From assembly GCA_002716485.1 (NCBI GenBank), contig PBBE01000047.1:1-47644 (forward strand): DNA of 47,644 nucleotides, given 5' to 3'. The position numbers and the translations under genes are program-made. This document shows positions 1 through 10,520 of the stretch, piece after piece; position 1 is the stretch's first letter, and every line of letters starts with the position of its first letter. This stretch comes from Actinomycetota bacterium. Lineage in GTDB: Bacteria > Margulisbacteria > Marinamargulisbacteria > GCA-2716485. Under the pieces are notes generated by a model. That model was given only the letters and a program-made list of their open reading frames with translations. It had not been told where the DNA came from and did no database searches.

Positions 1-44
1 AATTTCGAGAAAATAATTTAAGTTAAGTTAAAGTGGGAGTTTAA

Positions 45-120
45 TGGAGCGGGATACCAGGTTCGAACTGGCGACCTTCTGCTCGGCAAGCAGACGCTCT
101 ACCAACTGAGCTAATCCCGC
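45..120 (-). tRNA. tRNA-Gly (anticodon GCC), CCA encoded
   Basis: Reverse complement GCGGGATTAGCTCAGTTGGTAGAGCGTCTGCTTGCCGAGCAGAAGGTCGCCAGTTCGAACCTGGTATCCCGCTCCA folds as a cloverleaf; anticodon loop TTGCCGA; T-loop TTCGAAC; 3' CCA encoded. Confidence 0.97.
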
Positions 121-300
121 TTTGTTCTTGAAACTATATCATGTTGACTTGCTTTTTCTCAAGTCTGTGTTTGGATTCTAGTGTCTTAATCTATCGATAA
201 ATCTTCATACAAGTTCATTGGGTAGAAGTCCGATTATATAGGTGAAGTAATATTAAAGTGCCAAGAAAGCTGGTACAATACTAAAGAAAGGAGAAAAATC

Positions 301-597
301 ATGTCATATCCGAGTGGGGGTATAGGAGAATTTGGTGTAGGGGATATTGGAGGACAGTCCAATGTGCCATTTCATGGAACACCTGGGAAAGAAGGTGATT
401 TTGATGCCTTGCTTCATGAATTATTGGATGAAGATGCCATTGAGTTAGGTGGCCTGGCTGATGCGGCATTGAGGTCATCACCGGTTACATCGCTGAATCC
501 AGTGTTGTTATCAGGGCTAGAAAATTTGAAACATGCCAAAACAGATGATGTGTTTATTAAGAAACTAGCGCCGTTGATTCAGGATCTATTGGTTTAA
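301..597 (+). CDS. Hypothetical small acidic protein (98 aa)
   Basis: ATG preceded by AAGAAAGGAG; extended -10-like TGGTACAAT at about 271-279; no recognised family. Confidence 0.65.
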   Translation: MSYPSGGIGEFGVGDIGGQSNVPFHGTPGKEGDFDALLHELLDEDAIELGGLADAALRSSPVTSLNPVLLSGLENLKHAKTDDVFIKKLAPLIQDLLV

Positions 598-600
598 ATA

Positions 601-628
601 TCTAGGATCTTAAAATAGCTGTCCTAGA
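601..628. terminator. Inverted repeat between convergent genes (possible terminator)
   Basis: tctagga (601-607) pairs with tcctaga (622-628), 14-nt loop; no clear T-tract. Confidence 0.25.
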
Positions 629-2325
629 CCAAAGTGTAGGATGGGGTCTGTTTGACTGAGACCTAAATCCAGTCTAATGGCACCGACTGGGGTAAATATT
701 CGAAACCCAATTCCTTTTCCTTGTGAGAAATCAGAAAAAGTGGGTATGGGGCCCTTGTCAAAGGCATGGCCGATATCAATAAAGAACACACTTTGAAGAT
801 TTTTTAATACTTGCCATCGCAGTTCTATATTATTCAGTACTTTTCGGGTCCCGGTAAGCTCATAGTGATTGTCTTTTAAGCCTCTTAGTGAATAAGCGCC
901 TCCGAGTCGGTATTGTTCAGTTTCGATGGTTTTGATATTGCCTTGATTGGGTTCAAAGACGCCAATAGTTGTATTGATTCCAAGGATGACGCTTTCATAG
1001 AGAGGGAGAAATAAACGGTTATTAAATGATAATTGGCTGAAGTTGAGACCTTGAAGCGTGGTGATGCCGATATCGCCTCCTTTTTCTAATTCAATTTGCC
1101 AGAAGTGGCCACGTTGAGGGTTGCTGATATATTGTGTGGACTGAAATGATAGTGTAGAACCAATGGCATTAATGATGTAAGGGCTTAATTCGGTGTTTTG
1201 GTATCCCGAAATACGATCATGGCGATATTTTAATTGTAGTGTTAAAGGTCGGTGAGTGGGGGGGATGGTCATTCGAAAGGAGGCGCCTTCGCGTTGGGTG
1301 TTAATGGGGGTGGATTCGGCCACGCCTGAATCACTACTCAAATATATTTCTTGTTGGATGCTTTTCCAAATATTAATTTGACTGGAGATGGGTAAGTAGT
1401 TGAATGTCCAGGGCTGGTAATAACTGGCTTGATATCGTGTGATTTGTAATTGATTATCTTCTTGTCCAATTTGGACTTTAGCACTACTCATATCACCGGG
1501 TGTGATGCGATGAGAGGAGCTGGTTTGTAAGAACCCTAAAAATTGTTCAGATTCAGTTTCCAGACCTAGGGATAACTGGGATCGTTTTTTTTCTTTGACT
1601 TGAAAGGTGGCCAAGACCCCGTCTCGGGTCTGGGATAATTTAGGGGGTGAGATATAAGAGAAATACCCGGTTTTTAATAAACGGTCTCGGTTTTTTAGGA
1701 GCTGTTGTGAATTGAATTTTTCATTGCTTTTACGAGGGAGGTAGCGCCTTAAGAATGTATCTGGTAGGTAGTGAAGTCCTTGGAATTGGATTTTTTTGAA
1801 ATTACCTTCTGAGAGGGTGATTTGTAAGATGTTTTCTTTATTGAGTTGCATTTTGGTTACTTGTGATAGCTCGTAGCCTTTTTGGTGATAGAATTGTTCG
1901 ATATTTTCTTTGTCAGATTTAAGAGTATTAATATTGAGTGGGTGTTGGCGTTTATTGGATAAGTATGTATTTAAGATATCATCAGAAAATAGGCTGTTTC
2001 CAATAAATTCGATATTAGAAATGACGGGATTTTCTTGTAAGAGAAATTGGAGTTGGATACCGTTAGGGACTTGCGTGCTTTTAAAAGACACTTCATGAAA
2101 ATAGCCACTTTGGTAGAGTGTGTGGATATCTTTATTGACTTTATTGAGGGATAGTTTTCGAAATTGCTGTGAAGATAGATTACTAGTGGGGGGAAGTTGC
2201 TCAAGGGGCGTGTGTTTTCGACCGATATAGTGGATACTGGTAATGAGCGTATTTTCATCGTCTCCATAAAGGCTCATGGGAATGATGAGTAGCAGAGATA
2301 AAATGAGATAATATTTAAAATTCAT
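610..2325 (-). CDS. Omp85-family outer membrane assembly protein (BamA/TamA-like, POTRA domains plus barrel)
   Basis: Signal peptide MNFKYYLILSLLLIIPMSLYG; POTRA-like repeats; C-terminal GGAYSLRGL...GIGFRIFTPVGAIRLDLGLS...GLGQLF ending in Phe. Start trimmed from the ORF start at 2361 to the ATG at 2325. Confidence 0.92.
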   Translation of the reverse strand: MNFKYYLILSLLLIIPMSLYGDDENTLITSIHYIGRKHTPLEQLPPTSNLSSQQFRKLSLNKVNKDIHTLYQSGYFHEVSFKSTQVPNGIQLQFLLQENPVISNIEFIGNSLFSDDILNTYLSNKRQHPLNINTLKSDKENIEQFYHQKGYELSQVTKMQLNKENILQITLSEGNFKKIQFQGLHYLPDTFLRRYLPRKSNEKFNSQQLLKNRDRLLKTGYFSYISPPKLSQTRDGVLATFQVKEKKRSQLSLGLETESEQFLGFLQTSSSHRITPGDMSSAKVQIGQEDNQLQITRYQASYYQPWTFNYLPISSQINIWKSIQQEIYLSSDSGVAESTPINTQREGASFRMTIPPTHRPLTLQLKYRHDRISGYQNTELSPYIINAIGSTLSFQSTQYISNPQRGHFWQIELEKGGDIGITTLQGLNFSQLSFNNRLFLPLYESVILGINTTIGVFEPNQGNIKTIETEQYRLGGAYSLRGLKDNHYELTGTRKVLNNIELRWQVLKNLQSVFFIDIGHAFDKGPIPTFSDFSQGKGIGFRIFTPVGAIRLDLGLSQTDPILHFGLGQLF

Positions 2326-5300
2326 GGGAGTACCTGATGGCGACTTTGGGTTTAAATTCATCTTTGTTAAGTAAGTAGCGATAATTGGAGTAATTAATGG
2401 TTAAGTTGTTTAATAGGTAGTACGTTAGTTCAATTTCAGAGAGCTGGTCAATGAGTTTCTGGTTTTCTGACTGTAAATCAATATTGGTTTTGACATTTAT
2501 AAAAAGATTTTTGGTCAGTCGGTGGACGAGGTTTAAGCCTAAGAGGTTGCTTTCACGATCTTGATTAGTTAGTAAGGTATTGATGTTTTTCCCTAGGTTG
2601 TAGTTGATTTGGATGTCGTATAAGGGGGTGTTATTAATGATTTTTCTTTCCAATGGTCGAAGTATTTCTTTTCTAAATAAGAAGTTGATTTGATTTTCAC
2701 TGAATTCACTGACTAGTTTAATGGCATCTTCCTGGGAAAATTCGGATAAGTCAGACTTTAGAAAAACTTCAGGCATGAGTAGTTTCATAATATCTAGTGT
2801 GTCTGATGTGTTTTGTGATAGTGCTTGGCTATCTTGGATAAGTTGATATTGGCCGATATGGGTTAACTGGGAATTGTTGGGTTGATTGGAGGGGCTTTTA
2901 AACACGTCAATGGTGAGTTTGTTAATTTGGGTTAGGGGGCCGCTTAAGCTTAATAATAGATGTTTATATTGGGTGATATTGTTGGTGCTAACTTCACTTT
3001 CTGGATTGCTTTCAGTGATTATATTGAGGGCAGATAAGGTGATAATAGGGTTGGGGGCTTGATTGCTTGCAATTAAGATATTATCAAAGTTAAGTTGGTT
3101 ATTAATGCGTTCAGATTGGGTTTCTTGTCGATAGTTTTGTTGGTCTTGGGGCTGTAGTAATTGAAAATTTTGATTGAAGATGGATAAGTCCCCTTCTTTA
3201 AAGGTCATGGGGCTTAAAATGGATAAGGAATTAGGGTTACCTAAAAACTTGATTGGGGTTGTACTTGGTTCCATTTCAAGGTCGATGACCACGCCAGATA
3301 ATAGGTCGTTTCCGATTAATGAGTCATTAATAAAGATATTTTGATTGAGTTGCACATCTAAATCAAGATCAATGGGGATGAGTGGGCTTTGGGATGCTTG
3401 TCCTGGGTTGGTGTTGATGTTACCATTGTCGATTGCCAAGTGACCGGATAAGCTCATCGTAACATTAGGAGAGCCCGTTTGAGCAGTGCTCTTACTGGGT
3501 TTTCTTACACCATCTAATTGGAGGTTTTTTATTTGTAAATTGCCGCTATAATAGTTGCTTTGGATATCACTTAATTGGGCACTGGGAATATGGAATGATA
3601 GGGTGAGGTCACTGTCTTTAGGGGTGATTAAGTTTAGTGAATTGAGTTGGAGGGTTCCTTCAAAAGACAAATGATTGGGCGTGTTGTTATTGTCTTTCCA
3701 TTGGAAGGTGCTCAATGGAATAGAGAGTTGTTTTTGCCTGATACTGCTTTTAAGTGGTGGGATGTTGATAATAGTGGTCTTGAGGGGGCCTGTGAGGGCG
3801 ACTTTACTAGGCGTGTCAAGGTGAAGGTGACCTGATACACTTGCTTTTGTAAGGGGGCCTTTGAGGGTGGCGGATAGGTTCCCTGTACTGGTGATTTCTG
3901 TGATTTTGGGACTAAATAAACTGAGTAAATTCAGGTCTTTGTTTTGTAAGTGAACGGATAAGTCGATATTTCCACTGCTATTTTTTGGGTCCATTAGAAA
4001 TGAAACGGGGAAGTGGCCTTGGATCATGTTGTTTTGCTTGTGATCGTTTAATTGTGCGAATGATGATTGGATATGTACTTGTTGCTTTTCATCAATGTGC
4101 AAGTGACTTTTTAATGTGTCAAAGGGGGTTTGATTGAGTTGTCCTTTTTGGAGAAGAATATGGATGTTTTGGATGTTTTCACTGGGAGAAAGTTGTGCTT
4201 GAACGGTATTAATTTGATTGGATTTATATTCAAATTGAGAGATGTCGATATTGCCATCAAGTAATGGAGTGGCATCAGGTTTGCTTTGGATGCGCAGTTG
4301 GGTATTTAGTTGCCCTTTGATGAGTGATTGGTCTGGTATGGGGGTGATAATAGGTAATTCTTGAGTGCTTGATTTGGACAGAAAAAAGGCTAAGCTACTT
4401 TCGGTGGACTGGTGTTCAAATAAGGTGACGGGGTATTGGTTAAAATTGGGATCTTCAATTTTGAGTACTAAGGGAGTTTGGGGGCTTGTTGGGGTGTCTT
4501 CGATGGTATAAGTGAGTGGGGTTTTAGTGAACTCTGAAATGAAGGTGCTGATTAAGTGAATGGTTTTTTGGATATCTGCGTTTTGGGTGTTCATGGAGAG
4601 TAAATAGTTAGGAAGGGAGTTTTTTTGGAAAGGGCCGATATTTCCATCAATATGATAGTGGTTATTTTGGTTGTTAATGGATAGCGTGTTAAGGGTTAAG
4701 TGTCGATTTTTAAATAAGAATTTACTATTTACGTGGTCCAAATTCAGTGCGTTGCTTTTAATATTATTACCGTTGATCGTTAATTGAAGAGCCGGGTTTT
4801 CTCGTGTGCCTTGGATGTTTCCTGTTATTTGGATATCACCACTTAAGGCGCCATATAGGCCAGTTAGGGCTTGAAAGTTTTCTAAGGCAAGTTTGGATCC
4901 TGGTAATAGGGTGAGTGCAAATTTGTCTTTTTCAGTGGTGCCGTTCATTAGGAGATGGGATTTTTTCTCTTTGAGTTCAAGGGAATGGATTTGAAGGCCG
5001 TTAGTATTCCAAGTGCTATCAAAGCGCAATAGATCCAAGGGTTGGTTTCGGATGATGCCATTTTGAAGTTGGCCGGTATGACGGATCTGAAAATGTGGGG
5101 ATTGAACGGTTTTATTAGATGTATTGGTGTTTAAGTGACTATGAAGGCTAAGCTCACCTGATAAAGGAAGAAAAGGAGTGGGGACTTTACTGATTAAATA
5201 GTGAGAGTTTTCAATGGGAAGACGGTTAACAGAGACGGAGAAAGATTGCGGGATGTGGTGCTTAAAGTGGCCTTGAATGTCGATGCCACTGGCATCATTT

Positions 5301-7348
5301 TTTGCTGAAAACTGGTGAATATGAAGATCTTTATGGGTTTTGTTTAGTTTGATTTTACCAAGGTCAAAGTCAAAATTAATGATTGGAAAAGGACTTATTG
5401 TGGCAGACATGGTGACTGAATATGGCATCATGTTTTGATGGTAAGGGAAGGTGATTTTGGGGAGTGTTGCTTGGCTTGAAAGAGAGAACTTTCCTTGTTT
5501 TGCTACTTTATCTAGGGGTAGGAGGTCATTGAAAGGGATGTCGGTGCCGGTGATATTAATTTCTAAGTGCTGTGGATATTGTTTGCTTGAAATTTCGATG
5601 GGTTGAGGATTATTGTTAAGCCCTATTTTTCCAGATAGGTGTTGTAATTGATGATTGCTGATTTTAAATTGTGTATTAAATTGATGTATTGATTGGTTAA
5701 ATACGGTATAGTCGTTGGCACTGGCACTTAGGGCAACTTGAAGGGTTTTATTTTGTTGTTTAATTTCAATGGTGCTTTTCATAGTTCCCGAACTGGGGAG
5801 TTTGGGAAATAAAATGCTGGCTGGTGATAGATCTTGGCTATGTAGTGTCAGATGGGTGGATGCTGGCTTGGGTTTTAATCGGATATGTCCGCTTCCTGAG
5901 ACAGGGATACCAAATACAGTTGCTTGGGGGCTACTAAGGACGAGTTTTTCAGGAGAAAATTCATAATTTAAAAGAAGCTTATGGATGGGGATTTCACTTA
6001 GAGAGGTTGCCTGGCTTTTGGCATGCCCTTTGACGTTTGGAGACTTGAGGGGGCCGTTAATTTCAATATTTGTTTGAATATCACCATGAAGTTTAAGGGC
6101 GGGGAATTGGGGGATTAGATGCGCTAGTGCTTGGCTATTAAATGTATGCGTATTTCCATTTAATGATAGGGTTTTTTGAGATAAGTTGATAATACCATTA
6201 GCTTGGATAGGGATATTTTGGATATGGCCTTTAATTTTTTTGAGCTCTACATAGGCGTTGGGAGAATGGATTAAATGGCGAATAGGGCTATTCGTTAAAG
6301 GGTGTGTTGAATTAAGTAGGTGGCCTGAATAATTGATGCTTTGTGATTGGATGAGGTTTTGAACGATTGGGATAAAGTTTTCTTGATCATGGTTAGTCAG
6401 CTCGCTCTTAATTAGACCTTGGCTGAGAACAAAGTTGCTTATAAGAAGATGTCCTTCAAGGGATTCAAAAGGTGTCTTTAGAAAGGGGATCTGTAGGGTG
6501 TTTTGGTTTAGGTCGAATTTGAGTTGATAGCCAATTCGGGATTTGGTATGGATGGTTTTGGGGAGGGTTTGGAGTTGGATTTTGGTGCTGAGGCTGCCAT
6601 GACTTAATTGGTATTTAGGGAGAGGTAATAGGTAGCTTCCCCAATGGCTTAGTGGGAGTGAGGGGATATGAATGCTTAATTGGATATGGGGGTGTGTTTT
6701 TTGGATCATTCCAGAGATTGAAATGGGGCTTTTAGAGTGAACGAGATCACCTTTAAGGCTAATTCCTTTTTTGGACTTTGAGTATGTTTCAATACTGCCA
6801 TTAATGTTATTAATATGTTCTGATAGGGCCGTTTCGTTTTTCTTTGGGTACCATCCGTATGAATCTTTAATGTGGATTTGGCCATTGGTGATTTGTAATT
6901 TGCTTCGGATGGGTACACTTGTTTGTTTGGCTGATGATGGGGATGTAAGTGGAAATGAAAATGGAAATTGCCATTTTTTTTCTGTATTTCGGTAGAAATT
7001 TATGTTGGGACTGTGCAGGTGGATTCGTGATAACCGATTTAAGAGGGGGCGCCTGGGTGTCAATAGGAGGATAATGGGGTTGAAAGATACTTGAATTTGT
7101 TCACACTTAAAGAAGGCATCGTTGTTGCTTAGGTAAATATTATGTAAATTTAATCGGTTAAATAGATTGGTAGAGACATGACTTATTTGAACAGAAGTGC
7201 TCAGTTGACGGCTTAATTGTGACTCAATGACCTGTTTGAGTGTGTCCTGAATGACCTGACTTTGATATAAAAGTCCAATGACTGAAAATAAGATCAGGAT
7301 TAGACTGATCATGATGATACGTAGCCATTGGGTTGTTTTTTTGATCAT
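2315..7348 (-). CDS. tamB: TamB/DUF490-like translocation and assembly protein (1677 aa)
   Basis: Very long beta-rich protein with one N-terminal TM helix; C-terminus typical of TamB (YNLGKNI...VNVKTNIDLQ...VAIRYSHEF); directly upstream of and overlapping omp85. Confidence 0.85.
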   Translation of the reverse strand: MIKKTTQWLRIIMISLILILFSVIGLLYQSQVIQDTLKQVIESQLSRQLSTSVQISHVSTNLFNRLNLHNIYLSNNDAFFKCEQIQVSFNPIILLLTPRRPLLNRLSRIHLHSPNINFYRNTEKKWQFPFSFPLTSPSSAKQTSVPIRSKLQITNGQIHIKDSYGWYPKKNETALSEHINNINGSIETYSKSKKGISLKGDLVHSKSPISISGMIQKTHPHIQLSIHIPSLPLSHWGSYLLPLPKYQLSHGSLSTKIQLQTLPKTIHTKSRIGYQLKFDLNQNTLQIPFLKTPFESLEGHLLISNFVLSQGLIKSELTNHDQENFIPIVQNLIQSQSINYSGHLLNSTHPLTNSPIRHLIHSPNAYVELKKIKGHIQNIPIQANGIINLSQKTLSLNGNTHTFNSQALAHLIPQFPALKLHGDIQTNIEINGPLKSPNVKGHAKSQATSLSEIPIHKLLLNYEFSPEKLVLSSPQATVFGIPVSGSGHIRLKPKPASTHLTLHSQDLSPASILFPKLPSSGTMKSTIEIKQQNKTLQVALSASANDYTVFNQSIHQFNTQFKISNHQLQHLSGKIGLNNNPQPIEISSKQYPQHLEINITGTDIPFNDLLPLDKVAKQGKFSLSSQATLPKITFPYHQNMMPYSVTMSATISPFPIINFDFDLGKIKLNKTHKDLHIHQFSAKNDASGIDIQGHFKHHIPQSFSVSVNRLPIENSHYLISKVPTPFLPLSGELSLHSHLNTNTSNKTVQSPHFQIRHTGQLQNGIIRNQPLDLLRFDSTWNTNGLQIHSLELKEKKSHLLMNGTTEKDKFALTLLPGSKLALENFQALTGLYGALSGDIQITGNIQGTRENPALQLTINGNNIKSNALNLDHVNSKFLFKNRHLTLNTLSINNQNNHYHIDGNIGPFQKNSLPNYLLSMNTQNADIQKTIHLISTFISEFTKTPLTYTIEDTPTSPQTPLVLKIEDPNFNQYPVTLFEHQSTESSLAFFLSKSSTQELPIITPIPDQSLIKGQLNTQLRIQSKPDATPLLDGNIDISQFEYKSNQINTVQAQLSPSENIQNIHILLQKGQLNQTPFDTLKSHLHIDEKQQVHIQSSFAQLNDHKQNNMIQGHFPVSFLMDPKNSSGNIDLSVHLQNKDLNLLSLFSPKITEITSTGNLSATLKGPLTKASVSGHLHLDTPSKVALTGPLKTTIINIPPLKSSIRQKQLSIPLSTFQWKDNNNTPNHLSFEGTLQLNSLNLITPKDSDLTLSFHIPSAQLSDIQSNYYSGNLQIKNLQLDGVRKPSKSTAQTGSPNVTMSLSGHLAIDNGNINTNPGQASQSPLIPIDLDLDVQLNQNIFINDSLIGNDLLSGVVIDLEMEPSTTPIKFLGNPNSLSILSPMTFKEGDLSIFNQNFQLLQPQDQQNYRQETQSERINNQLNFDNILIASNQAPNPIITLSALNIITESNPESEVSTNNITQYKHLLLSLSGPLTQINKLTIDVFKSPSNQPNNSQLTHIGQYQLIQDSQALSQNTSDTLDIMKLLMPEVFLKSDLSEFSQEDAIKLVSEFSENQINFLFRKEILRPLERKIINNTPLYDIQINYNLGKNINTLLTNQDRESNLLGLNLVHRLTKNLFINVKTNIDLQSENQKLIDQLSEIELTYYLLNNLTINYSNYRYLLNKDEFKPKVAIRYSHEF

Positions 7349-7455
7349 TTAGTGGCTTTAGGTTGCATAAGAAATCCTGACGTGGAAATTTATTTGGAAT
7401 AAGGTACTAATATGGCATGATAATATGATAGAATGCCTTACTATAATTGTACCAG

Positions 7456-7480
7456 AAAAGGGGCCTGGAATCCCCATTTT
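7456..7480 (-). terminator. Possible Rho-independent terminator downstream of the apgM-like gene
   Basis: aaaaGGGGcctggaatCCCCatttt: GGGG/CCCC stem with A/T tracts on both sides, just after the minus-strand CDS ending at 7497. Confidence 0.45.
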
Positions 7481-7496
7481 GAGAAGAGGTTTATGT

Positions 7497-8702
7497 TTAT
7501 TGACCCTGTTGTGGGGATTGGTTTAAAAAATGAGCCAGGAGTTCCCAGGGGCTTTTAAATTTAAGGGGACTATTTTGGGTGTCTTTTTCTGTATAATGTT
7601 GAATGGGATCCGCAGTAATGGTTGGGTGGTAAATTAAAAATGGAACAGGGTGATTGGTATGGGTTTTAAGGTGACAAGGGGTGGGATGATCCGGTAGGAC
7701 CATTACAACTGTGTCAGGTTGGGTTTTGATATACTCACAGATGGGGTTGATGATTTGTTGGTCAAAGTCTTCAATGGCTTTGGTTTTGAGAGCTTCATCG
7801 CCCATGTGACCGCATTCATCGGGCGCTTCGATATGAATATATACAAAATCATGGGTATCAAGGATCTTTAGGGCTGCGTTGACTTTGGCTTGATAATTAG
7901 TATCAATAAATCCTGTAGCACCTTGGATATGGGGCGTTTCAAGTCCACAGAGTTGTCCCAATCCTTTTAATAAATCTACGGCGGTAATGATCCCGCCACT
8001 GAGTTGATATTTCTCTTTAAACGGGGGCAGTTGAGGCATTTTTCCTTGGCTCCAAGGCCAAATGGCATTGGCGGGGGATAAGCCATTTTGGATGCGCTGT
8101 TGATTGATGGGATGTGCGCTTAATATGCGGTTTGCCCGTGTGATAAATTGGGTTAATATATCGGCATGGGTGCCGTGTGGAAGATGTGCTTCGATGGTTT
8201 GGTCTATAATATCATGGGGGGCACATGTCACAAGGTCGGTAAATTGGTCTGGTAAGAGTAGGATATGCCGGTAACTAACGCCTGGAAAGAATTGGCTGAA
8301 TTCATCTTGTAATTCATCATTTAAGGCTATGATAAGGGTATCTGCTTCTTCGGTGCTAATATGACCGGCGGTAAAGTCGGTCATAATACCTTGATTGATA
8401 TGGACCAAGTTACATCGGAAAACCACTTGATTACTGGCCACTTGAATATCCATACTGGCAGCTTCGATAGGGCCTCGCCCGGTATGATATTGCCTAGGGT
8501 CGTATCCTAATAGACCCATGTTGGCGATATCCGAACCTGGATGTAGGCCGTCTGGCACAGTGTGGACTTGACCACAGACTCCTTTTTTAGCTAAAAAGTC
8601 GATATGTGGAATGTGGGCTGCTTCCAGAGGGGTTTTATTGTTTAAAGAGGCCAGTGGCTCATCTGCCATTCCGTCCCCTAAACAAATAATATACTTGGTC
8701 AT
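7497..8702 (-). CDS. apgM: Cofactor-independent phosphoglycerate mutase (archaeal/ApgM type)
   Basis: MTKYIICLGDGMADEPL...GLHPGSDIANMGLLGYDP...YTGRGPIEAAS...HIEAPDECGHMGD...VVMVLPDHPTPC. Confidence 0.93.
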   Translation of the reverse strand: MTKYIICLGDGMADEPLASLNNKTPLEAAHIPHIDFLAKKGVCGQVHTVPDGLHPGSDIANMGLLGYDPRQYHTGRGPIEAASMDIQVASNQVVFRCNLVHINQGIMTDFTAGHISTEEADTLIIALNDELQDEFSQFFPGVSYRHILLLPDQFTDLVTCAPHDIIDQTIEAHLPHGTHADILTQFITRANRILSAHPINQQRIQNGLSPANAIWPWSQGKMPQLPPFKEKYQLSGGIITAVDLLKGLGQLCGLETPHIQGATGFIDTNYQAKVNAALKILDTHDFVYIHIEAPDECGHMGDEALKTKAIEDFDQQIINPICEYIKTQPDTVVMVLPDHPTPCHLKTHTNHPVPFLIYHPTITADPIQHYTEKDTQNSPLKFKSPWELLAHFLNQSPQQGQ

Positions 8703-8726
8703 TTTGCTCCTTTCAGAGGATACTAC

Positions 8727-9185
8727 TTAATTGGCAGGTTTTAGTTCTGATTGGATATCGCGGAACTCTTGAAATGATTTCCGAACTTCAGGGTCTTTTA
8801 ATGCCAATATTTGCATGGCTAAAATAGCTGCGTTTTTACTACCGTTAATGGCCACAGTGGCAACAGGGACTCCTGGGGGCATTTGGACAATGGCGAGTAA
8901 TGAATCTAATCCATTTACAGCTGCGTTAATGGGGACGCCAATGACGGGTTTGGTGACCAAGCTGGCCATTACCCCAGGTAAATGGGCAGCGAGTCCCGCA
9001 CCTGCAATAACAATGTCATAGTTGGCTTCAATATCTTGGGCAATATCGTGGACTTTTTGGGGGGTGCGATGGGCAGATGCCACAAAGACTTCATTTTGAA
9101 TTCCATGTTCGGTTAGAAATTGGGCGGCTTTTTGCATGATTTCAAGATCAGATTTAGATCCCATTATAATGGCGACTTTGTTCAT
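8727..9185 (-). CDS. purE: N5-carboxyaminoimidazole ribonucleotide mutase
   Basis: VAIIMGSKSDLEIM...ASAHRTPQKV...IAGAGLAAHLPGVMAS...PVIGVPI. Confidence 0.96.
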   Translation of the reverse strand: MNKVAIIMGSKSDLEIMQKAAQFLTEHGIQNEVFVASAHRTPQKVHDIAQDIEANYDIVIAGAGLAAHLPGVMASLVTKPVIGVPINAAVNGLDSLLAIVQMPPGVPVATVAINGSKNAAILAMQILALKDPEVRKSFQEFRDIQSELKPAN

Positions 9186-9271
9186 AGTAACTCCTTTGAT
9201 ACGTTTCCGGAGTTAACCGGAAGTTAGATTGGATATATTATATCATAGGCCTATGGATTTCGGGAGTCGTT

Positions 9272-10432
9272 CTAATGGGAGATATATGCTTGGGTAAATT
9301 TACCGATTTTGTCTAGAGCGGTTTTTAATGCGTTTATTTCTGTAGTAAAACAGATTCGAATAAACCCATCACGTTGCCCGAAGGCGGTGCCGGGAACCAC
9401 GGCAACTTGATAGTCTTGGAGTAACTTCATGGCAAATGTTTCAGAGTTTAGTCCAGTGGGGCGAATATCGGGAAAACAATAAAAGGCGCCACCAGGCATT
9501 TCAGTGGGTAACCCGATTTCATTGAGTGCGTTGATGGTTAAATCTCGTCTTTTTTGGTAGGAGGCTTTCATGGGGTTAATGGCCTTTGGGCCTTCTTTGA
9601 GGGCTTTAATGGCTGCAATTTGTCCCATAATAGGGGCGCAAAGTAGGGCGTATTGATGAATTTTGAGTGCTCGGTCTATAAGTGGGGCGGGCCCTGCGAT
9701 ATAGCCTACTCGCCAGCCGGTCATTGCGTAGGTTTTTGAAAACCCATTAAAAACAATACTTCGTTCTTTCATGTTGGGTAGACTGGCAATGGATGTATAA
9801 GTATCTTGGTAGGAAAGCTCTGCATAAATTTCATCACTGAGGACCCAAAGATCATGGGAGATGGCAAGTTCAGCAATTTGCTGAAGGGTCTGAGGGTCAA
9901 TGACGGCGCCGGTAGGATTATTGGGTGAACAGATAATAATGGCTTTGGTGTTTTTATTGATATGTGATTTAAGTGTATTGATATCGGGAATAAATTGATT
10001 GTCACAAGTGTCGATGGCAATGGGTGTTCCGCCAGCCAGGGTAATTAATGGGGCATAGCAGACATAGCATGGCTCAAAGATAATGACTTCATCGCCGGGA
10101 TTTAATAGGGCACGAAGGGTAATATCAATTCCTTGAGAGACGCCTGCAGAAATTAGTAGTTCGGTTTTGGGGTCATAGTTACAGTTAAAGTATTGGGATA
10201 AATAGTGGCTAATGGCCTCTCTGAGTTCAGGCATACCGGTATTAGAGGTATAGGAGGTAAGTCCTTGCTCGATACTTTCAATGGCTTCTTTTCGAATGAT
10301 TTCAGGGGTAGGGAAGTCGGGTTCTCCAACGCCTAATGAAATGATGCCTTTGGATTGTAGGACCAAGTCAAAAAAGGCCCTGATTCCGGATTTAGGAATA
10401 CGATCTAGAATTTCAGCGAATTGATGTTTCAT
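9272..10432 (-). CDS. PLP-dependent class I/II aminotransferase (aspartate/aromatic type)
   Basis: GIISLGVGEPDFPTPE...SPNNPTGAV...SDEIYAEL...FNGFSKTYAMTGWRVGY. Confidence 0.92.
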   Translation of the reverse strand: MKHQFAEILDRIPKSGIRAFFDLVLQSKGIISLGVGEPDFPTPEIIRKEAIESIEQGLTSYTSNTGMPELREAISHYLSQYFNCNYDPKTELLISAGVSQGIDITLRALLNPGDEVIIFEPCYVCYAPLITLAGGTPIAIDTCDNQFIPDINTLKSHINKNTKAIIICSPNNPTGAVIDPQTLQQIAELAISHDLWVLSDEIYAELSYQDTYTSIASLPNMKERSIVFNGFSKTYAMTGWRVGYIAGPAPLIDRALKIHQYALLCAPIMGQIAAIKALKEGPKAINPMKASYQKRRDLTINALNEIGLPTEMPGGAFYCFPDIRPTGLNSETFAMKLLQDYQVAVVPGTAFGQRDGFIRICFTTEINALKTALDKIGKFTQAYISH

Positions 10433-10520
10433 TGGTGATGTTTAGGGGGTTGCTTAGGTTTGTGCTCAGAGATTAGACCATGTGTTGGAAGCAATGTAAT
10501 GTTAGGCGTTAAAGATAGGC

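Noticed and set aside
6706-6995. Short ORFs within tamB on both strands
   Set aside because: Nested in a long, well-supported CDS; no independent coding evidence.
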